From assembly GCF_039545055.1 (NCBI RefSeq), contig NZ_BAABRP010000005.1, positions 1 through 64,000 of the forward strand: DNA of 64,000 nucleotides, written 5' to 3'. The notes below the pieces were generated by a model. The model was not told where the DNA came from. It worked only from the letters and a program-made list of their open reading frames with translations, and made no database searches. This document shows, piece after piece, positions 18,710 through 41,523 of this stretch (position 1 is its first letter; each line of letters begins with the position of its first letter). This DNA comes from Deinococcus carri (GTDB lineage: Bacteria; Deinococcota; Deinococci; Deinococcales; Deinococcaceae). The position numbers were made by a program, and so were the translations under genes.

Positions 18710-18903
18710 ACGGGATTGCTCTGATTCCCGGACATCTGGAAAAGCGCCAGATGTTCCTGCCCGCCCTGAAAGCGTGTCCAGAGGCGGCTCTGGACACTGG
18801 GCGGTTCCATTGCCGCAACCACGTCCTTTTTGCCACTCGCTCTCCTGCGGAGCTGTGCCAGTCCGCTCGGATGATTCAAAGGAATCATCGCAATTTGGTA
18901 TCA
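18706..18903 (-). repeat. Multi-hairpin intergenic repeat, copy A
   Basis: The 198-bp element is nearly identical, in inverted orientation, to 40101-40277. It contains the hairpins GTGTCCAGAG/CTCTGGACAC, CATCTGG/CCAGATG and GATGATTC/GAATCATC, and ends TGATACC. Copy A carries a 20-odd-bp insertion containing a segment that also occurs at 41764-41785 (21 of 22 bases). Its left end overlaps the start codon of the lipoprotein gene; the other end is 70 bp from ilvD. Confidence 0.9.
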
Positions 18904-18975
18904 CCCGCTTATCCTCGCACGGACCTGTCTGAGCCGCCCCACCCCCTCCCCGCTGGCTTTCCCCTACCTTGAGGC

Positions 18976-20670
<1,695 letters not shown>

Positions 20671-20737
20671 GGGGATGAGGGTTGAGGGGCCGCTGATCTG
20701 AGAGGGGGCGGCCCCTGCATCTGGAATAGGGTGAGAC

Positions 20738-21658
20738 ATGGCGGTGCCGGATTACCAGACGTTCATGCGACCCCTGTTGAAGCTGCTGGCGGACGGTACT
20801 ACGCAGCGGATGCGTGACATCTATGCGGCCCTGGCGACTGAGTTTCAGTTGACGGAAAGTGAGATGGCGGAACTGCTCCCCAGCGGCAGGCAACCCACCT
20901 ACATGAACCGGATCGGCTGGGCGAAGACCTATCTGCTGAAGGCAGGCGCATTGGAGAGTTCACAACGCGGCTGGGTTCAGGTGACGGAGCGTGGCCGGGA
21001 GCTGTTGCGAACGCAACCGGAAATCAACGCCCGGACCCTGACGGCATTCGCGGAGTTCCAAGAGTTTCAGGGGACAGGGGCCGTCCAAGCCCCCACCCAG
21101 GCCGCACCACTTCCAGATGCTGCCGCCTCCCCAAACACGCTCCTGTCGCCCGAAGAGCAACTCGCAGCCCTGTATGCGGAATTGAACAAGGCTCTGGCTG
21201 CCGAGTTGCTCTCACAGGTGCAGGAGCTGACGCCCGCGCAATTCGAGCGGCTGGTGGTCGAGGTTCTCCTGGCGATGGGCTATGGCGGCAGCATGCGGGA
21301 TGCCGGACAGGCCCTCGGGCGCAGTGGCGACAACGGGATAGATGGCCTCATCAAGCAGGACCCGCTCGGCCTGGATCGCATCTACCTTCAGGCCAAGAAG
21401 TGGCAGAACCCTGTTCACAGTCCCGAAATCCGCACCTTCGCCGGAAGCCTGACTTATCACAAGGCATCAAAAGGTGTTTTCCTGACGACCTCAACGTTCA
21501 GTGACGGAGCCAGAACGACCGCCCAGCAAATCGGAAACATCATTTTGATTGACGGCCCGCAACTCGCCCAGTTGATGATCGAGTATGGCGTCGGCGTCGA
21601 CATTCACTCCACCTACCATGTCAAGCGCGTGAACAGCGGGTTCTTCGAGGAACTCTGA
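20738..21658 (+). CDS. Mrr-type restriction endonuclease
   Basis: A 306-residue protein in two parts. The N-terminal 90 residues form an Mrr_N winged-helix domain (RDIYAALATEFQLTESEMAELLPSG in segments, then NRIGWAKTYLLKAGALE). A Pro/Ala-rich linker leads to a PD-(D/E)XK nuclease domain (about 165-295) with the catalytic set GRSGDNGIDG (Asp202) and YLQAKKW (Gln218-x-Lys220). The QxK form is typical of Mrr nucleases, which cut methylated DNA. No methyltransferase is adjacent, as expected for type IV systems. TAGGGT lies 5 nt before ATG. Confidence 0.9.
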   Translation: MAVPDYQTFMRPLLKLLADGTTQRMRDIYAALATEFQLTESEMAELLPSGRQPTYMNRIGWAKTYLLKAGALESSQRGWVQVTERGRELLRTQPEINARTLTAFAEFQEFQGTGAVQAPTQAAPLPDAAASPNTLLSPEEQLAALYAELNKALAAELLSQVQELTPAQFERLVVEVLLAMGYGGSMRDAGQALGRSGDNGIDGLIKQDPLGLDRIYLQAKKWQNPVHSPEIRTFAGSLTYHKASKGVFLTTSTFSDGARTTAQQIGNIILIDGPQLAQLMIEYGVGVDIHSTYHVKRVNSGFFEEL

Positions 21659-21703
21659 CCCCAGGGGACGCCCGCCCCCTCCCCCCTCCGCTAGACTCCC
21701 CGC

Positions 21704-22371
<668 letters not shown>

Positions 22372-22387
<16 letters not shown>

Positions 22388-23091
22388 GTGCGCGGGACGC
22401 GGGACGCGGGACGCAGGAACAGACGGACCTCACCGCGCACCGCGTACCGCGTCCTGCGCCCCCCCACGCCCTCCAGCTCCGCGACCTCTGGCTCCGCCTG
22501 GGCCGTGAAGTCATCCTGCGCGGCGTGACGCTGGACGTGCCTGCCGGCGAGGGCATCACGCTGCTGGGCGAGAACGGGGCGGGCAAGACGACACTGCTGC
22601 GGCTGCTGGCGTCGGGGTTGCGGCCCACGCGGGGCGAGGGGCGGGTGCTGGGCTTCGACCTGCGGGACGGGCGGGCGGTACGCGACCTCATCCACCTGAT
22701 GCCGGTGGACGCGGGGCTGTACCCCGACCTGACGGGCACGGAAAACCTCGACTTTGCACTGGGGATGCACGGGCAGCGGGGGGACGCGGCGGGGGCGCTG
22801 CGGCGGGTGGGGCTGGAACGGGCCGCCGCCCGCCGCACGCGGTTTCTCTCGGCGGGAATGCGAAAGCGCCTGGCCCTGGCGCGGGCGCACCTGCTCGCCC
22901 GGCCCGTCACGCTGGTGGACGAACCCTTCGCCAATCTGGACGACGCGGGGCGGCAACTCACGCTGGAGCTGCTGGGCGACCTTGCCGGGCAGGGCGTGAC
23001 CCTGGTGGTCGCCGCCCACGAACCCGACCTCGCGCGGCAGGTGGCCCCACGGGCGCTGCGGCTGGCGGGCGGGAAGCTGGAGGAGGCGTGA
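22372..23091 (+). CDS. ccmA: Heme exporter ATP-binding protein CcmA
   Basis: A 239-residue ABC ATPase: Walker A LLGENGAGKTT, signature LSAGMRKRLALARA, Walker B VTLVDEPFANLD, H-loop VVAAHE. With CcmB and CcmC it releases holo-CcmE. The GTG start lies inside ccdA. The first 35 residues (before LQLRDLWLRLG) are not part of the family and are encoded by two inverted period-7 arrays at 22391-22418 and 22432-22458. A start nearer the ABC domain would need a non-ATG codon. Confidence 0.92.
22391..22458. repeat. Inverted heptamer arrays in the 5' end of ccmA
   Basis: CGCGGGA occurs three times, then CGCAGGA (22391-22418), facing ACCGCGC, ACCGCGT, ACCGCGT, CCTGCGC (22432-22459). The arrays are complementary in part and can fold into a hairpin over the start region of ccmA. 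Confidence 0.85.
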
Positions 23092-23096
23092 GGGAG

Positions 23097-23179
23097 GCGG
23101 TACGCGGTACGCGGTACGCGGGAGCGGCTTGCCTCCCATCTTTTCACCGCGCACCGCGCACTGCGCCCCGCGTCCTGCC
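23097..23179. repeat. Inverted heptamer arrays between ccmA and ccmB
   Basis: GCGGTAC repeats three times followed by GCGGGAG (23097-23124). After a 20-nt spacer comes CACCGCG twice, CACTGCG, CCCCGCG, TCCTGCC (23145-23179). The right array is the approximate reverse complement of the left. Confidence 0.85.
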
Positions 23180-23191
23180 CGGAGGGCACCT

Positions 23192-23884
23192 ATGAACGCC
23201 GCCCTCACCCTCGCCCTCAAGGACCTGCGCGTGGCCGGGCGGACCCGCGACACGCTGCTCGCCACCGCCTTCTTCGCGGGGCTGGTGCTGTTGGTGCTGG
23301 GTCTGGCTCTGGGGGGGGACACGTCTGCCCGCACGTCCGCGCAGACGGCAGGCGTGGCGGCGGGGGCCGTGTGGACGGCGCTCGCGCTCGCGGCGGCGGT
23401 GGGAGCGCAGCGGGCCTTCGCGCAGGAGCAGGAGGCGGGGGCGCTGGAGCAACTGCTGCTGTATCCGGGGGCGCATGGGGCGCTGTACGTAGGCAAGCTG
23501 CTGGGCGTGCTGGGGCCGCTGCTGCTGGTCGCGGCCTTCACGCTTCCGGCGGGCCTGGTCCTGTTTGGCGCGGCGGGCGCGGGGCGGGCGGTGCCCTGGG
23601 CGGCGCTGGCCCTCACCACGGTGCTGGGTGTGGTGGGCTTCGCGGCGGGGACGACCTTTTACGGCTCCATCACCGTGAACCTGCGGGCGCGGGAGGCGCT
23701 GCTTCCAGCCCTGGCCTTTCCCATTCTGGTCCCCGTCGTCATCGCCAGCGTGAAGGCCACCAGCCTGCTGCTAACCGGCGGCTGGTCGCCCGAAGTCACG
23801 ACGTGGGTGGTGTTCCTGGCCGCGTTCGACCTGGGCACGGTGATTCTGGCGACGCTGCTGTTCGGATTCGCAGTGGAGGGGTAG
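23192..23884 (+). CDS. ccmB: Heme exporter membrane protein CcmB
   Basis: A 230-residue integral membrane subunit with six hydrophobic helices. CcmB features visible: KDLRVAGRTRDTLLATAFFA at the N-terminus, the cytoplasmic QEQEAGALEQLLLYP and GTTFYGSITVNLRAREALLP. It pairs with CcmA. Frames open further upstream, but GGAGG seven nt before ATG 23192 and the family-typical N-terminus set this start; the upstream part is heptamer repeat. Confidence 0.93.
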   Translation: MNAALTLALKDLRVAGRTRDTLLATAFFAGLVLLVLGLALGGDTSARTSAQTAGVAAGAVWTALALAAAVGAQRAFAQEQEAGALEQLLLYPGAHGALYVGKLLGVLGPLLLVAAFTLPAGLVLFGAAGAGRAVPWAALALTTVLGVVGFAAGTTFYGSITVNLRAREALLPALAFPILVPVVIASVKATSLLLTGGWSPEVTTWVVFLAAFDLGTVILATLLFGFAVEG

Positions 23885-23891
23885 AGGGGGC

Positions 23892-23960
23892 GCGGGAGGC
23901 AGTGCGCGGTACGCAGTGAGAGCCTTTTCCGGCGTACCACGCACCGCGCACCGCGTACCC

Positions 23961-23961
<1 letters not shown>
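23892..23961. repeat. Inverted heptamer arrays between ccmB and the lipoprotein gene
   Basis: GCGGGAG, GCAGTGC, GCGGTAC, GCAGTGA (23892-23919) face GTACCAC, GCACCGC, GCACCGC, GTACCCC (23934-23961). The last unit overlaps the stop end of the minus-strand gene at 23961. Confidence 0.85.
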
Positions 23962-24686
<725 letters not shown>

Positions 24687-24911
24687 GGGTGAACCTCCGG
24701 GAAAAGGTGGGCTGGGCTTCTAAGACTGGGCTTCTGAACTGGACCTCTACCGTACCAGCCTTCAGTCTCCCCACAACCGACAACCCACTGCTCCGGGGAC
24801 ACTCGCACTTGCCCCCTCCTCCCCCAGACGGGATGCTGCGGACACGAAGGATTCCTGCGCCTGCGCGTCTCACGGTGACCGCACAGAATGCAGGTCAGAA
24901 TGGGGACTGAC

Positions 24912-25622
24912 ATGAGACAAGACCGCGTGACGACACTGCTAGGAGCCGCGACCCTGCTGGCCCTGGGGACAGCGGTGGTGCTGGGCCTGCGTGCGCCGCT
25001 GGACGTGAATCAGGGGTCACTGGTGCGCTTGATGTTCGTGCATGTGCCGAGCGCGTGGCTGAGCTACCTGGCCTACGGCGGCACCGGCCTCTTCGGGCTG
25101 CTGTATCTGCTGACGCGGCAGCGGCGCTGGGACCGGCTGGCGATGGGCAGTGCCGAAATCGGCGTGCTGTTTACCCTCTCCACCATCGTGGGCGGGATGC
25201 TGTGGGCCAAGCCGACCTGGGGCGCGTACTGGGTGTGGGATGCCCGGCTGACCACCACTGCGCTGAGTCTGGTCGTGTACGGCGGTTATCTCCTGATTCG
25301 CGGCCTGATAGACGACCCCGAGCGCCGGGCGCGGGTGGCGGCGGTCATCGGCCTGGTGGGCACCTTGTATGTCCCCATCAACTACATGGCGGTGGAATGG
25401 TGGCGCGGTGTGCACCAGACGCAGACGCTGCGCCTGCTGGGCAAACCGAGTTTCGAGGCGGCCCCGATTTACGGCTGGGTGCTGCTGGCGGGGACCGTCG
25501 CCTTTACCCTGCTGTACGTCTACCTGCTGCGCGTGCGCGGCATCCTGGCCGCCCGCGAGGAAGCCCGCGAGGAACGTGAACTGATGGAAGACCTCGCCCC
25601 GCTGGAGGTGGCGCGTGGATAA
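24912..25622 (+). CDS. ccmC: Cytochrome c maturation protein CcmC
   Basis: A 236-residue six-helix membrane protein that loads heme onto CcmE. The tryptophan-rich WWD motif WGAYWVWDARLT is present and is flanked by the heme-ligand His in FVHVPSAWLSY and WWRGVHQTQT. In-frame ATGs lie at 24888 and 24900; ATG 24912 was chosen because GGGGA precedes it at a suitable distance and the family start MRQDRV-type is short. It opens the second ccm block and overlaps ccmD by 8 nt. Confidence 0.94.
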   Translation: MRQDRVTTLLGAATLLALGTAVVLGLRAPLDVNQGSLVRLMFVHVPSAWLSYLAYGGTGLFGLLYLLTRQRRWDRLAMGSAEIGVLFTLSTIVGGMLWAKPTWGAYWVWDARLTTTALSLVVYGGYLLIRGLIDDPERRARVAAVIGLVGTLYVPINYMAVEWWRGVHQTQTLRLLGKPSFEAAPIYGWVLLAGTVAFTLLYVYLLRVRGILAAREEAREERELMEDLAPLEVARG

Positions 25623-25734
25623 GTACGCCGGATACGTGGTCGTGGTGTACGTGGTGACGTTCGTGCTGCTGGGCGCGTACCTCGCCTGGATGTGGCTGAA
25701 GTTGCGGACACTGCGCGAGGAGGACCGCGAATGA
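25615..25734 (+). CDS. ccmD: CcmD-like small membrane protein
   Basis: A 39-residue frame read directly from the sequence: GTG start inside the end of ccmC, TGA at 25732-25734. It has one transmembrane helix (VVVVYVVTFVLLGAYLAWMW) and a charged tail LRTLREEDRE, the size, topology and position of CcmD, which links CcmC and CcmE. It overlaps ccmC by 8 nt and ccmE by 4 nt (ATGA). Confidence 0.85.
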   Translation: MDKYAGYVVVVYVVTFVLLGAYLAWMWLKLRTLREEDRE

Positions 25735-26189
25735 CGCCCGCCGCGCCCCTCCCGCGGGCCAGACGGCGCAGGCGCAATCCGCTGCCCATCGTGCTGGGCG
25801 TGGTGGCGCTGGTGGCGCTGACCGCCTTTATCGCCTTCGGGAACCTGGGCAAGAGCCTGGAATACTTCGTGACTCCCACCGAGTACACGCAGCAGCGTGC
25901 CGAACTGGAAGGCCGTCCCCTCCGTATCGGCGGGCTGGTCAAGGCCGTGCAGTACAACCCGCAGACACTGGACCTGCGGTTCAACGTGACCGATGGCGGC
26001 GCGACGTTCCCGGTGCAGTACCGCGGTGCCGTCAGCGACCTGTTCAAGGAAAACCAGGGCGTGGTCGTGCGCGGCGAGTTCCAGGGCAACACCTTCCACG
26101 CCTCCGAACTGGTCGTGAAGCACAGCGAGGAATACCACGTGCCCCAGACGCAGGCCGAACTCAAGGACCTGCTGAAGCAGAGTGAGTGA
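25731..26189 (+). CDS. ccmE: Cytochrome c maturation heme chaperone CcmE
   Basis: A 152-residue periplasmic chaperone anchored by one N-terminal helix (NPLPIVLGVVALVALTAFIAF). The covalent heme-binding His lies in LVVKHSEEYHVP, the HxxxY motif of CcmE. An OB-fold domain (LEGRPLRIGGLVKAVQYN onwards) precedes it. The frame is open to 25692, but ATG 25731 overlaps the ccmD stop as ATGA. Confidence 0.95.
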   Translation: MTPAAPLPRARRRRRNPLPIVLGVVALVALTAFIAFGNLGKSLEYFVTPTEYTQQRAELEGRPLRIGGLVKAVQYNPQTLDLRFNVTDGGATFPVQYRGAVSDLFKENQGVVVRGEFQGNTFHASELVVKHSEEYHVPQTQAELKDLLKQSE

Positions 26190-26312
26190 TGAGGCATGAG
26201 CCATGAGTGATGCGTTGTTCCCGCGTGGGCAGGCGCTTACCCCGTCTCTGCCCCAATCCCTGCTCCGAACCTGCCCCCCCTCATCCCTCATCACCCATCC
26301 CTCATCCCTTTC
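26186..26312. repeat. Inverted heptamer arrays between ccmE and ccmF
   Basis: GAGTGAT, GAGGCAT, GAGCCAT, GAGTGAT follow the ccmE stop codon, and CTCATCC, CTCATCA, CCCATCC, CTCATCC (26280-26307) lie directly before ATG 26316. The two arrays are complementary. Confidence 0.85.
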
Positions 26313-26315
26313 CCT

Positions 26316-28307
<1,992 letters not shown>

Positions 28308-28327
28308 AGTTCCAAGCGAGATGACCT

Positions 28328-28903
28328 ATGACTGAGATGCCTTCCCCTCCCAACACCGCTGCCCCGGCCCCGCTGTGGCGGCGTCTGCTGCCCCCTCTGA
28401 TCGCCGCCGCGCTCGTCGCGGTGCTGGGGGCCGCCCTGCTGAATCCCTCCCGGAATGCGACCGATGGCGGGCCGCTCATCGGGAAGCCCGCCCCCGAGTT
28501 CACCCTGCAAAGCCTCGACGGCACGCGGGTCAGCCTCGCAACGCTGAAAGGCCGCCCGGTCGTGCTGAACTTCTGGGCCTCATGGTGCGGGCCGTGCCGC
28601 GAGGAAGCGCCGCTGTTCCGCGAACTCAGCACCAGGCAGAGCGGACAGGGCCTCGCGGTGGTGGGCATCCTCTTCAACGAGACGAAGGAGCAGAACGCCC
28701 GCGACTTCATCCAGGAATATGCCCTGGCCTATCCCACGCTGAAAGACCCCGGCATCGACACCGGCGTCAACTACGGCGTGTCGGGCGTTCCCGAAACCGT
28801 CTTCATCGACAAGGACGGCATTGTGCGCCACATGGACCGGGGCGGCCTGACGCGCGAGCGGCTGAATGTGGGGCTGACGAAAATTGGGGTGCCGGCGCTG
28901 TGA
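28328..28903 (+). CDS. ccmG: Thiol-disulfide oxidoreductase CcmG/DsbE
   Basis: A 191-residue membrane-anchored thioredoxin-fold protein. One N-terminal helix ([19 protein letters not shown]) is followed by the thioredoxin domain with active site [15 protein letters not shown] (Cys pair CGPC) and the cis-Pro in [10 protein letters not shown]. It keeps the CxxCH motif of apocytochrome c reduced, receiving electrons via CcdA. It overlaps the next gene as GTGA. Confidence 0.94.
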   Translation: MTEMPSPPNTAAPAPLWRRLLPPLIAAALVAVLGAALLNPSRNATDGGPLIGKPAPEFTLQSLDGTRVSLATLKGRPVVLNFWASWCGPCREEAPLFRELSTRQSGQGLAVVGILFNETKEQNARDFIQEYALAYPTLKDPGIDTGVNYGVSGVPETVFIDKDGIVRHMDRGGLTRERLNVGLTKIGVPAL

Positions 28904-29426
28904 GGGGGGACGCGGTGCGCGGTGCGCGGGAGGCGGGAAGGGCGCTGGCCTGCTGCCTTCTGCTCGCCGTCTCGCCTGCCCTGGCGGCTGCCCCCAGCCT
29001 CACCCCCCAGCAGCAGGCGCAGGCGGTAGCGGTGGAGCGGAATCTGCGCTGCCCGCTGTGCGATACGGGGGAATCCATCGCGGAGTCGCGGAGTGACATC
29101 AGCGCGAAGATGCGCGAGTCGGTGCGCGAGCAGGTGGCGGCGGGGCGGAGCGAGGGGCAAATCTACGACTACTTCGCGCAGCGGTACGGCAATTTCGTGC
29201 TGCTCGACCCGCCGAAGACCGGCCGCAACCTGCTGCTGTGGGGGGCACCCCTCGCGGCGCTGGCCCTGGGAGGCGCGGCGCTGTGGGGCTTCCTGGGCCG
29301 CCGTCGCCCGGCGGGTGAGGCCGCCCCCGCTGCCAGCCCGACCCCCGACGAGCCGTTCGACACCTACCTCGCGGAGGTGCGGCGCAACACGGGGCAGGAA
29401 CGGACGCGGCGGGACGGAGACAGGGC

Positions 29427-29430
<4 letters not shown>
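28900..29430 (+). CDS. ccmH: Cytochrome c maturation protein CcmH (thiol reductase)
   Basis: A 176-residue protein with a signal sequence, a periplasmic domain carrying the redox motif [15 protein letters not shown] and one C-terminal helix ([20 protein letters not shown]), as in CcmH/CycL. GTG 28900 overlaps the ccmG stop. The first residues ([15 protein letters not shown]) come from a period-7 GC-rich array (GGTGCGC units) rather than from a conserved N-terminus. It overlaps the ccmI start by 4 nt. Confidence 0.92.
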
Positions 29431-30463
<1,033 letters not shown>

Positions 30464-30467
<4 letters not shown>

Positions 30468-31063
30468 GCCTCAGCCACCGCAAGCTCAGCCGCCGCGCCC
30501 TGCTCGAACGCTGGTGGGTGCTGCCAGTGGCGGGCACGCTGGGGGCCTTCGGGTATATGGGCTGGTACGCCTCGCGCGTGACCTTCGGGAAACGGAAGGT
30601 GGGAGAGCCGGACTTCCAGCCGGGCGAGGCCGTGCGGGTGGCGGGCTTCGGGGCCTTCCGGCCGGGGGTCTGGACGGCGGTGCCCTTCACCTACGCGGGG
30701 CGACCCTGCCTGGCCCTGAGCGTGCCCCAGCCCGTGCCGGGCGGTCTGACCCTCGGGGGGCCGAATCAGGACAGTCCGGGGAGCTTCGTGGCCTACTCGC
30801 GGGTCTGCACCCATCTGGGCTGCTCCGTGAATCTGGTCCGCGACCCGGAGGTGCTGGCCTTCGCGTACAACTACCGGCCGCCGAGCGACGCGCGGCACCC
30901 CCAACTGGGCTGCCCCTGTCACTTCAGCGTGTTCGACCCCCTCCAGGCAGGCGAGGCGGTGTTCGGCAAGGCGAACGCACCCCTCCCCCGTGTGCGGTTG
31001 GAGGCACGGGGCGACGGCCTGTACGCGACGGGCATCGAGCCTGCGCCAGCGGCGGGAGGGTGA
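30464..31063 (+). CDS. Rieske 2Fe-2S protein
   Basis: A 199-residue exported iron-sulfur protein. The N-terminus ([10 protein letters not shown] followed by a hydrophobic helix) resembles a Tat-type membrane anchor. The cluster-binding boxes are CTHLGCS and CPCHFSVFD, about 40 residues apart and both complete. The insert between the boxes ([20 protein letters not shown]) is longer than in minimal Rieske domains. It overlaps the cytochrome-fused ccmI by GTGA, so it is co-expressed with a heme protein and could be its electron partner. Confidence 0.92.
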
Positions 31064-31528
31064 TGTGGTGGGCCTGACCTACACGCGCGGCGACCTGGCC
31101 GCCGCCTCGGCCGTCCTGACGGCCACGGCCTCCCGGCTGGCCGAACGGGGCGAGGCCCTCTGGCCGCTGGCGAGCCTCACACCCGAGCGGCTGGCCCAGC
31201 ACTACCCGGCGGAAGGCTGGCGCGTGGCCTGGCAGGGCGGTCAGGCGGTCGGCACCTTCGTGCTGCTGGACCGTGACGCCCTCTTCTGGCCGGAGGACCC
31301 CCCCGGCGAGGCGCTGTACCTGCACAAGCTCGGCATCCACCCGGACGCGCAGGGCCAGGGCCTCGCCCACCGGCTGCTGACGGAGGCCGCACGGGAAACC
31401 CGTGAGGCCGGGTGTGCCTTCCTGCGCCTGGACACGGCCGCCAGCCGCCCGAAACTCCGCGCGCTGTACGAGTCGGCGGGCTTCCGGGCGGTGGACGAGC
31501 GCGAGGTGAAGGGCTTCCGGGTGGTGCG

Positions 31529-32650
<1,122 letters not shown>

Positions 32651-32772
32651 GGGTTCTCCTGGGTGCAATGAGAGTGTCTTGCTGTTCCCCGTTCACTCTG
32701 AAGGGCGGACGCACCAGCGTTGTCTCCCTTTCTGCTGGGGAACTTTAGAGATGCGCTGCCCCTTCCCTCCCG

Positions 32773-32823
32773 TATGCTGGGCGGCGTGCTGACGAACGCT
32801 TGTTTGACCGGTGGGGCCGCCGC

Positions 32824-32827
<4 letters not shown>
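32773..32827 (+). promoter_or_regulatory. Promoter with a possible leaderless 13-codon leader ORF
   Basis: TATGCT (32773-32778) lies seven nt before GTG 32786. That GTG opens a 13-codon frame reading [13 protein letters not shown] whose TGA (32825-32827) overlaps the ATG of the aldolase gene at 32824 as ATGA. The spacing equals that of the leaderless genes in this window, so translation of the main gene may be coupled to this leader. Confidence 0.45.
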
Positions 32828-33690
<863 letters not shown>

Positions 33691-33754
33691 CGTCCCACCC
33701 AGCCTCTCTACGAGTCCCCGCAAGGAGCGAGGAGAAAAAGAGCGTGCCTCCCCC

Positions 33755-33790
33755 TCCCCTCACCCCCAACCCCTAACGCCTTACCCCTCC
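33755..33790. repeat. Heptamer array before maoC
   Basis: Period-7 units CTCACCC, CCAACCC, CTAACGC, CTTACCC, CTCCCCA lie between the lyase and MaoC genes, directly upstream of the AGGAGG ribosome-binding site. Confidence 0.7.
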
Positions 33791-33803
33791 CCAGGAGGCC
33801 CCC

Positions 33804-34289
33804 ATGAACGACGACCTCAACCGCCCGCAGGGCCGCTACTTCGAGGAACTCACGCCCGGCACGGTCATCCGCCACCGCGTCACGCGGACCATCACCGAGG
33901 CCGACAACGTGTTTTTCACGACGATGACGATGAACCCGCAACCGCTGCACCTCGACCGCGAGTACGCCGCTGCGACCGAGTTCGGCCAGCCGCTGGTGAA
34001 CAGCATGCTGACCCTCAGCCTGCTGGTGGGCCTCAGCGTGCCGGAGCTGACGCTGGGCACCCTGGTCGCCAACCTGGGCCTGACGGACGTGGTGTTCCCG
34101 AAGCCCGTCTTTCACGGCGACACCATCCGCGCCGAGTCGGAGGTGCTGGAAGTCCGCGAGAGCAAATCCCGCCCGAGCGCGGGCCTGGTCACGGTCGAAC
34201 ACCGTGCGGTCAACCAGCGCGGCGAGGTGGTGGCGCGCTGCAAGCGGACGGCGTTGATGCAGAAGAAGCCGTCAGCCATCAGCCGTTAG
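33804..34289 (+). CDS. MaoC family hot-dog fold hydratase
   Basis: A 161-residue hot-dog fold enoyl-CoA hydratase. The N-terminus [27 protein letters not shown] and the hydratase motif [26 protein letters not shown] hold the catalytic Asn/His-type residues of MaoC enzymes. AGGAGG six nt before ATG makes this a Shine-Dalgarno-driven second gene after the CitE-like lyase. The last residues (KKPSAISR) are encoded by the start of a heptamer array, so the stop codon lies inside the repeat. Confidence 0.88.
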   Translation: MNDDLNRPQGRYFEELTPGTVIRHRVTRTITEADNVFFTTMTMNPQPLHLDREYAAATEFGQPLVNSMLTLSLLVGLSVPELTLGTLVANLGLTDVVFPKPVFHGDTIRAESEVLEVRESKSRPSAGLVTVEHRAVNQRGEVVARCKRTALMQKKPSAISR

Positions 34290-34354
34290 CGGTCAGCAGA
34301 GGAGGAAGCCTCAGCGGGTGCTGGGGCTTTTTGCCGTTCGCTGACGGCTGAAAG
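34264..34354. repeat. Inverted heptamer arrays around the maoC terminator
   Basis: Units GTCAGCC, ATCAGCC, GTTAGCG, GTCAGCA cross the maoC stop codon. CGCTGAC, GGCTGAA, AGCCACC lie on the other side. Between them AGCCTCAGC pairs with GCTGGGGCT and is followed by TTTTT (to about 34333), a likely terminator. Confidence 0.75.
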
Positions 34355-34367
34355 CCACCGCTCCCCC

Positions 34368-35345
<978 letters not shown>

Positions 35346-35384
35346 AGTGACGACGCTACGCCCCGGCAGGCGGCCGCAACATGA

Positions 35385-37274
<1,890 letters not shown>

Positions 37275-37275
37275 G

Positions 37276-37315
37276 GACAGTGATGAGCGATGAGGGTTGA
37301 GGGATGAGGTGACGC
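37276..37315. repeat. Heptamer array at the start of the four-helix-bundle gene
   Basis: Units GTGATGA, GCGATGA, GGGTTGA, GGGATGA, GGTGACG run from just after the lys20 stop codon into the next gene's start region. A complementary array lies at 37693-37728, on the far side of that gene. Confidence 0.8.
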
Positions 37316-37682
37316 ACGCGCGGTTTGAGGACCTCATTGCGTGGCAGAAGGCGCGGGTACTGGCGCGGGAGATTTACCGGGTGACGCGGCAGGGGCGGTT
37401 TGCCGCCGACCGGGGGCTGAGCGGGCAGATACAGCGGGCCGCCGTGTCCATCATGTCCAACCTCGCGGAAGGGTACGAGCGGGGCCGAGCGAGCGAGTTT
37501 CATCAGTTCACGAGCATCGCCAAGGCCTCCTGTGCCGAGGTCCGCTCCCAGTTGTATGTCGCGCTGGACGTGGGCTACCTGACGCCAGATGAGTTCGGCT
37601 CCCTGATGGATCTCGCCGAAGAGGTCGGTCGTCTAACAGGCGGCCTCCGCGCCTCCCTGGAAAGAAAGCTACGCTCGGGAGC

Positions 37683-37686
<4 letters not shown>
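37309..37686 (+). CDS. Four-helix-bundle protein (S23/IVP family)
   Basis: A 125-residue helical protein. [20 protein letters not shown] at the N-terminus and [28 protein letters not shown] in the middle are the hallmarks of the four-helix-bundle family first described from 23S rRNA intervening sequences; most members are free-standing chromosomal genes of unknown role. GTG 37309 gives the usual family length; a TTG at 37297 would add four heptamer-encoded residues. It overlaps the PhzF-like gene by 4 nt (ATGA). Confidence 0.88.
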
Positions 37687-39682
<1,996 letters not shown>

Positions 39683-39749
39683 TTGCCGCTGGAAGCTGGC
39701 ATGGGCTTTCTGTGCCGCCTCCCGGCCAGGCCGTCCCGTAGGCTGAGGC

Positions 39750-40103
39750 ATGCGGAACCTCTGGGGAAGGCGGGGGCACGCCCTCATCGATTACGGCACG
39801 GCCCCCGCGCTGGCCTACGCCGCACGCCGGGCGGGCCTGGGCCGCCGGCCCCTGCGCTGCGCCGACACGTTCGTGGGGCTGATTCTGCTGGCCGTCACGA
39901 CCACGCGCACGCCCCTCGGGGTGGTGCGGGCCGTGCCGTTCAGGTGGCATGGACGGCTGGAACTGGCAAGCGTGTTCGCGCAGCTCGCCCTGCCGTGGCT
40001 GGCGGGCTTCGCGGGGGACAGGCGCGCACGCAGGTTCTTCCTGGGCTTTGCCGCGTACAACTTCCTGGTGTGGTGGACGACGGACTGGGCGGCTCAGGAG
40101 TGA
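39750..40103 (+). CDS. Small membrane protein, unknown function
   Basis: A 117-residue protein with two to four hydrophobic segments (DTFVGLILLAVTTTRTPLG, LELASVFAQLALPWLAGFAG, FLGFAAYNFLVWWTTDW). N-terminus MRNLWGRRGHALIDYGTAP resembles small SPW-type membrane repeats, a weak match. TAGGCT lies 5 nt before ATG. The stop TGA (40101-40103) is the first three bases of repeat copy B. Confidence 0.7.
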   Translation: MRNLWGRRGHALIDYGTAPALAYAARRAGLGRRPLRCADTFVGLILLAVTTTRTPLGVVRAVPFRWHGRLELASVFAQLALPWLAGFAGDRRARRFFLGFAAYNFLVWWTTDWAAQE

Positions 40104-40277
40104 TGCCAAATTGCGTTGATTCCAAGGAATCAACCGAGCGAAGCGAGAAGCAAAAAGGACGGGGTTGCGGAGATGGAACCGCCCAGTGTCCAGAGCCGCC
40201 TCTGGACACGCTTTCAGGGCGGGCAGGAACATCTGGTGGTTTTCCAGATGTTCTGGAATCGAAGCAACCCCGTATGA
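40101..40277 (+). repeat. Multi-hairpin intergenic repeat, copy B
   Basis: The 177-bp element TGATGCCAAATTGC...CCCCGTATGA matches copy A (18706-18903, opposite strand) along its whole length apart from the insertion in A. It has three hairpins: GTTGATTCC/GGAATCAAC (40115-40134), GTGTCCAGAG/CCTCTGGACAC (about 40187-40209) and AACATCTGG/CCAGATGTT (about 40229-40252). Its first TGA is the stop codon of the upstream gene. Confidence 0.92.
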
Positions 40278-40313
40278 CACGGGCCGCCGCAGCCGTCCTC
40301 TAGACTGCTCCCC

Positions 40314-41498
<1,185 letters not shown>

Positions 41499-41523
41499 AA
41501 CCCAGACCCAGGGTTGCTCTGAC

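Noticed and set aside
18751..18972. Short frames starting MFLPALKACPEAAL in repeat copies A and B
   Set aside because: They are conserved only because the repeat element is conserved; no ribosome-binding site, and the frames diverge at the ends of the element.
24888..24911. Upstream ATG codons for ccmC
   Set aside because: They would add residues outside the family and have no better ribosome-binding site than ATG 24912.
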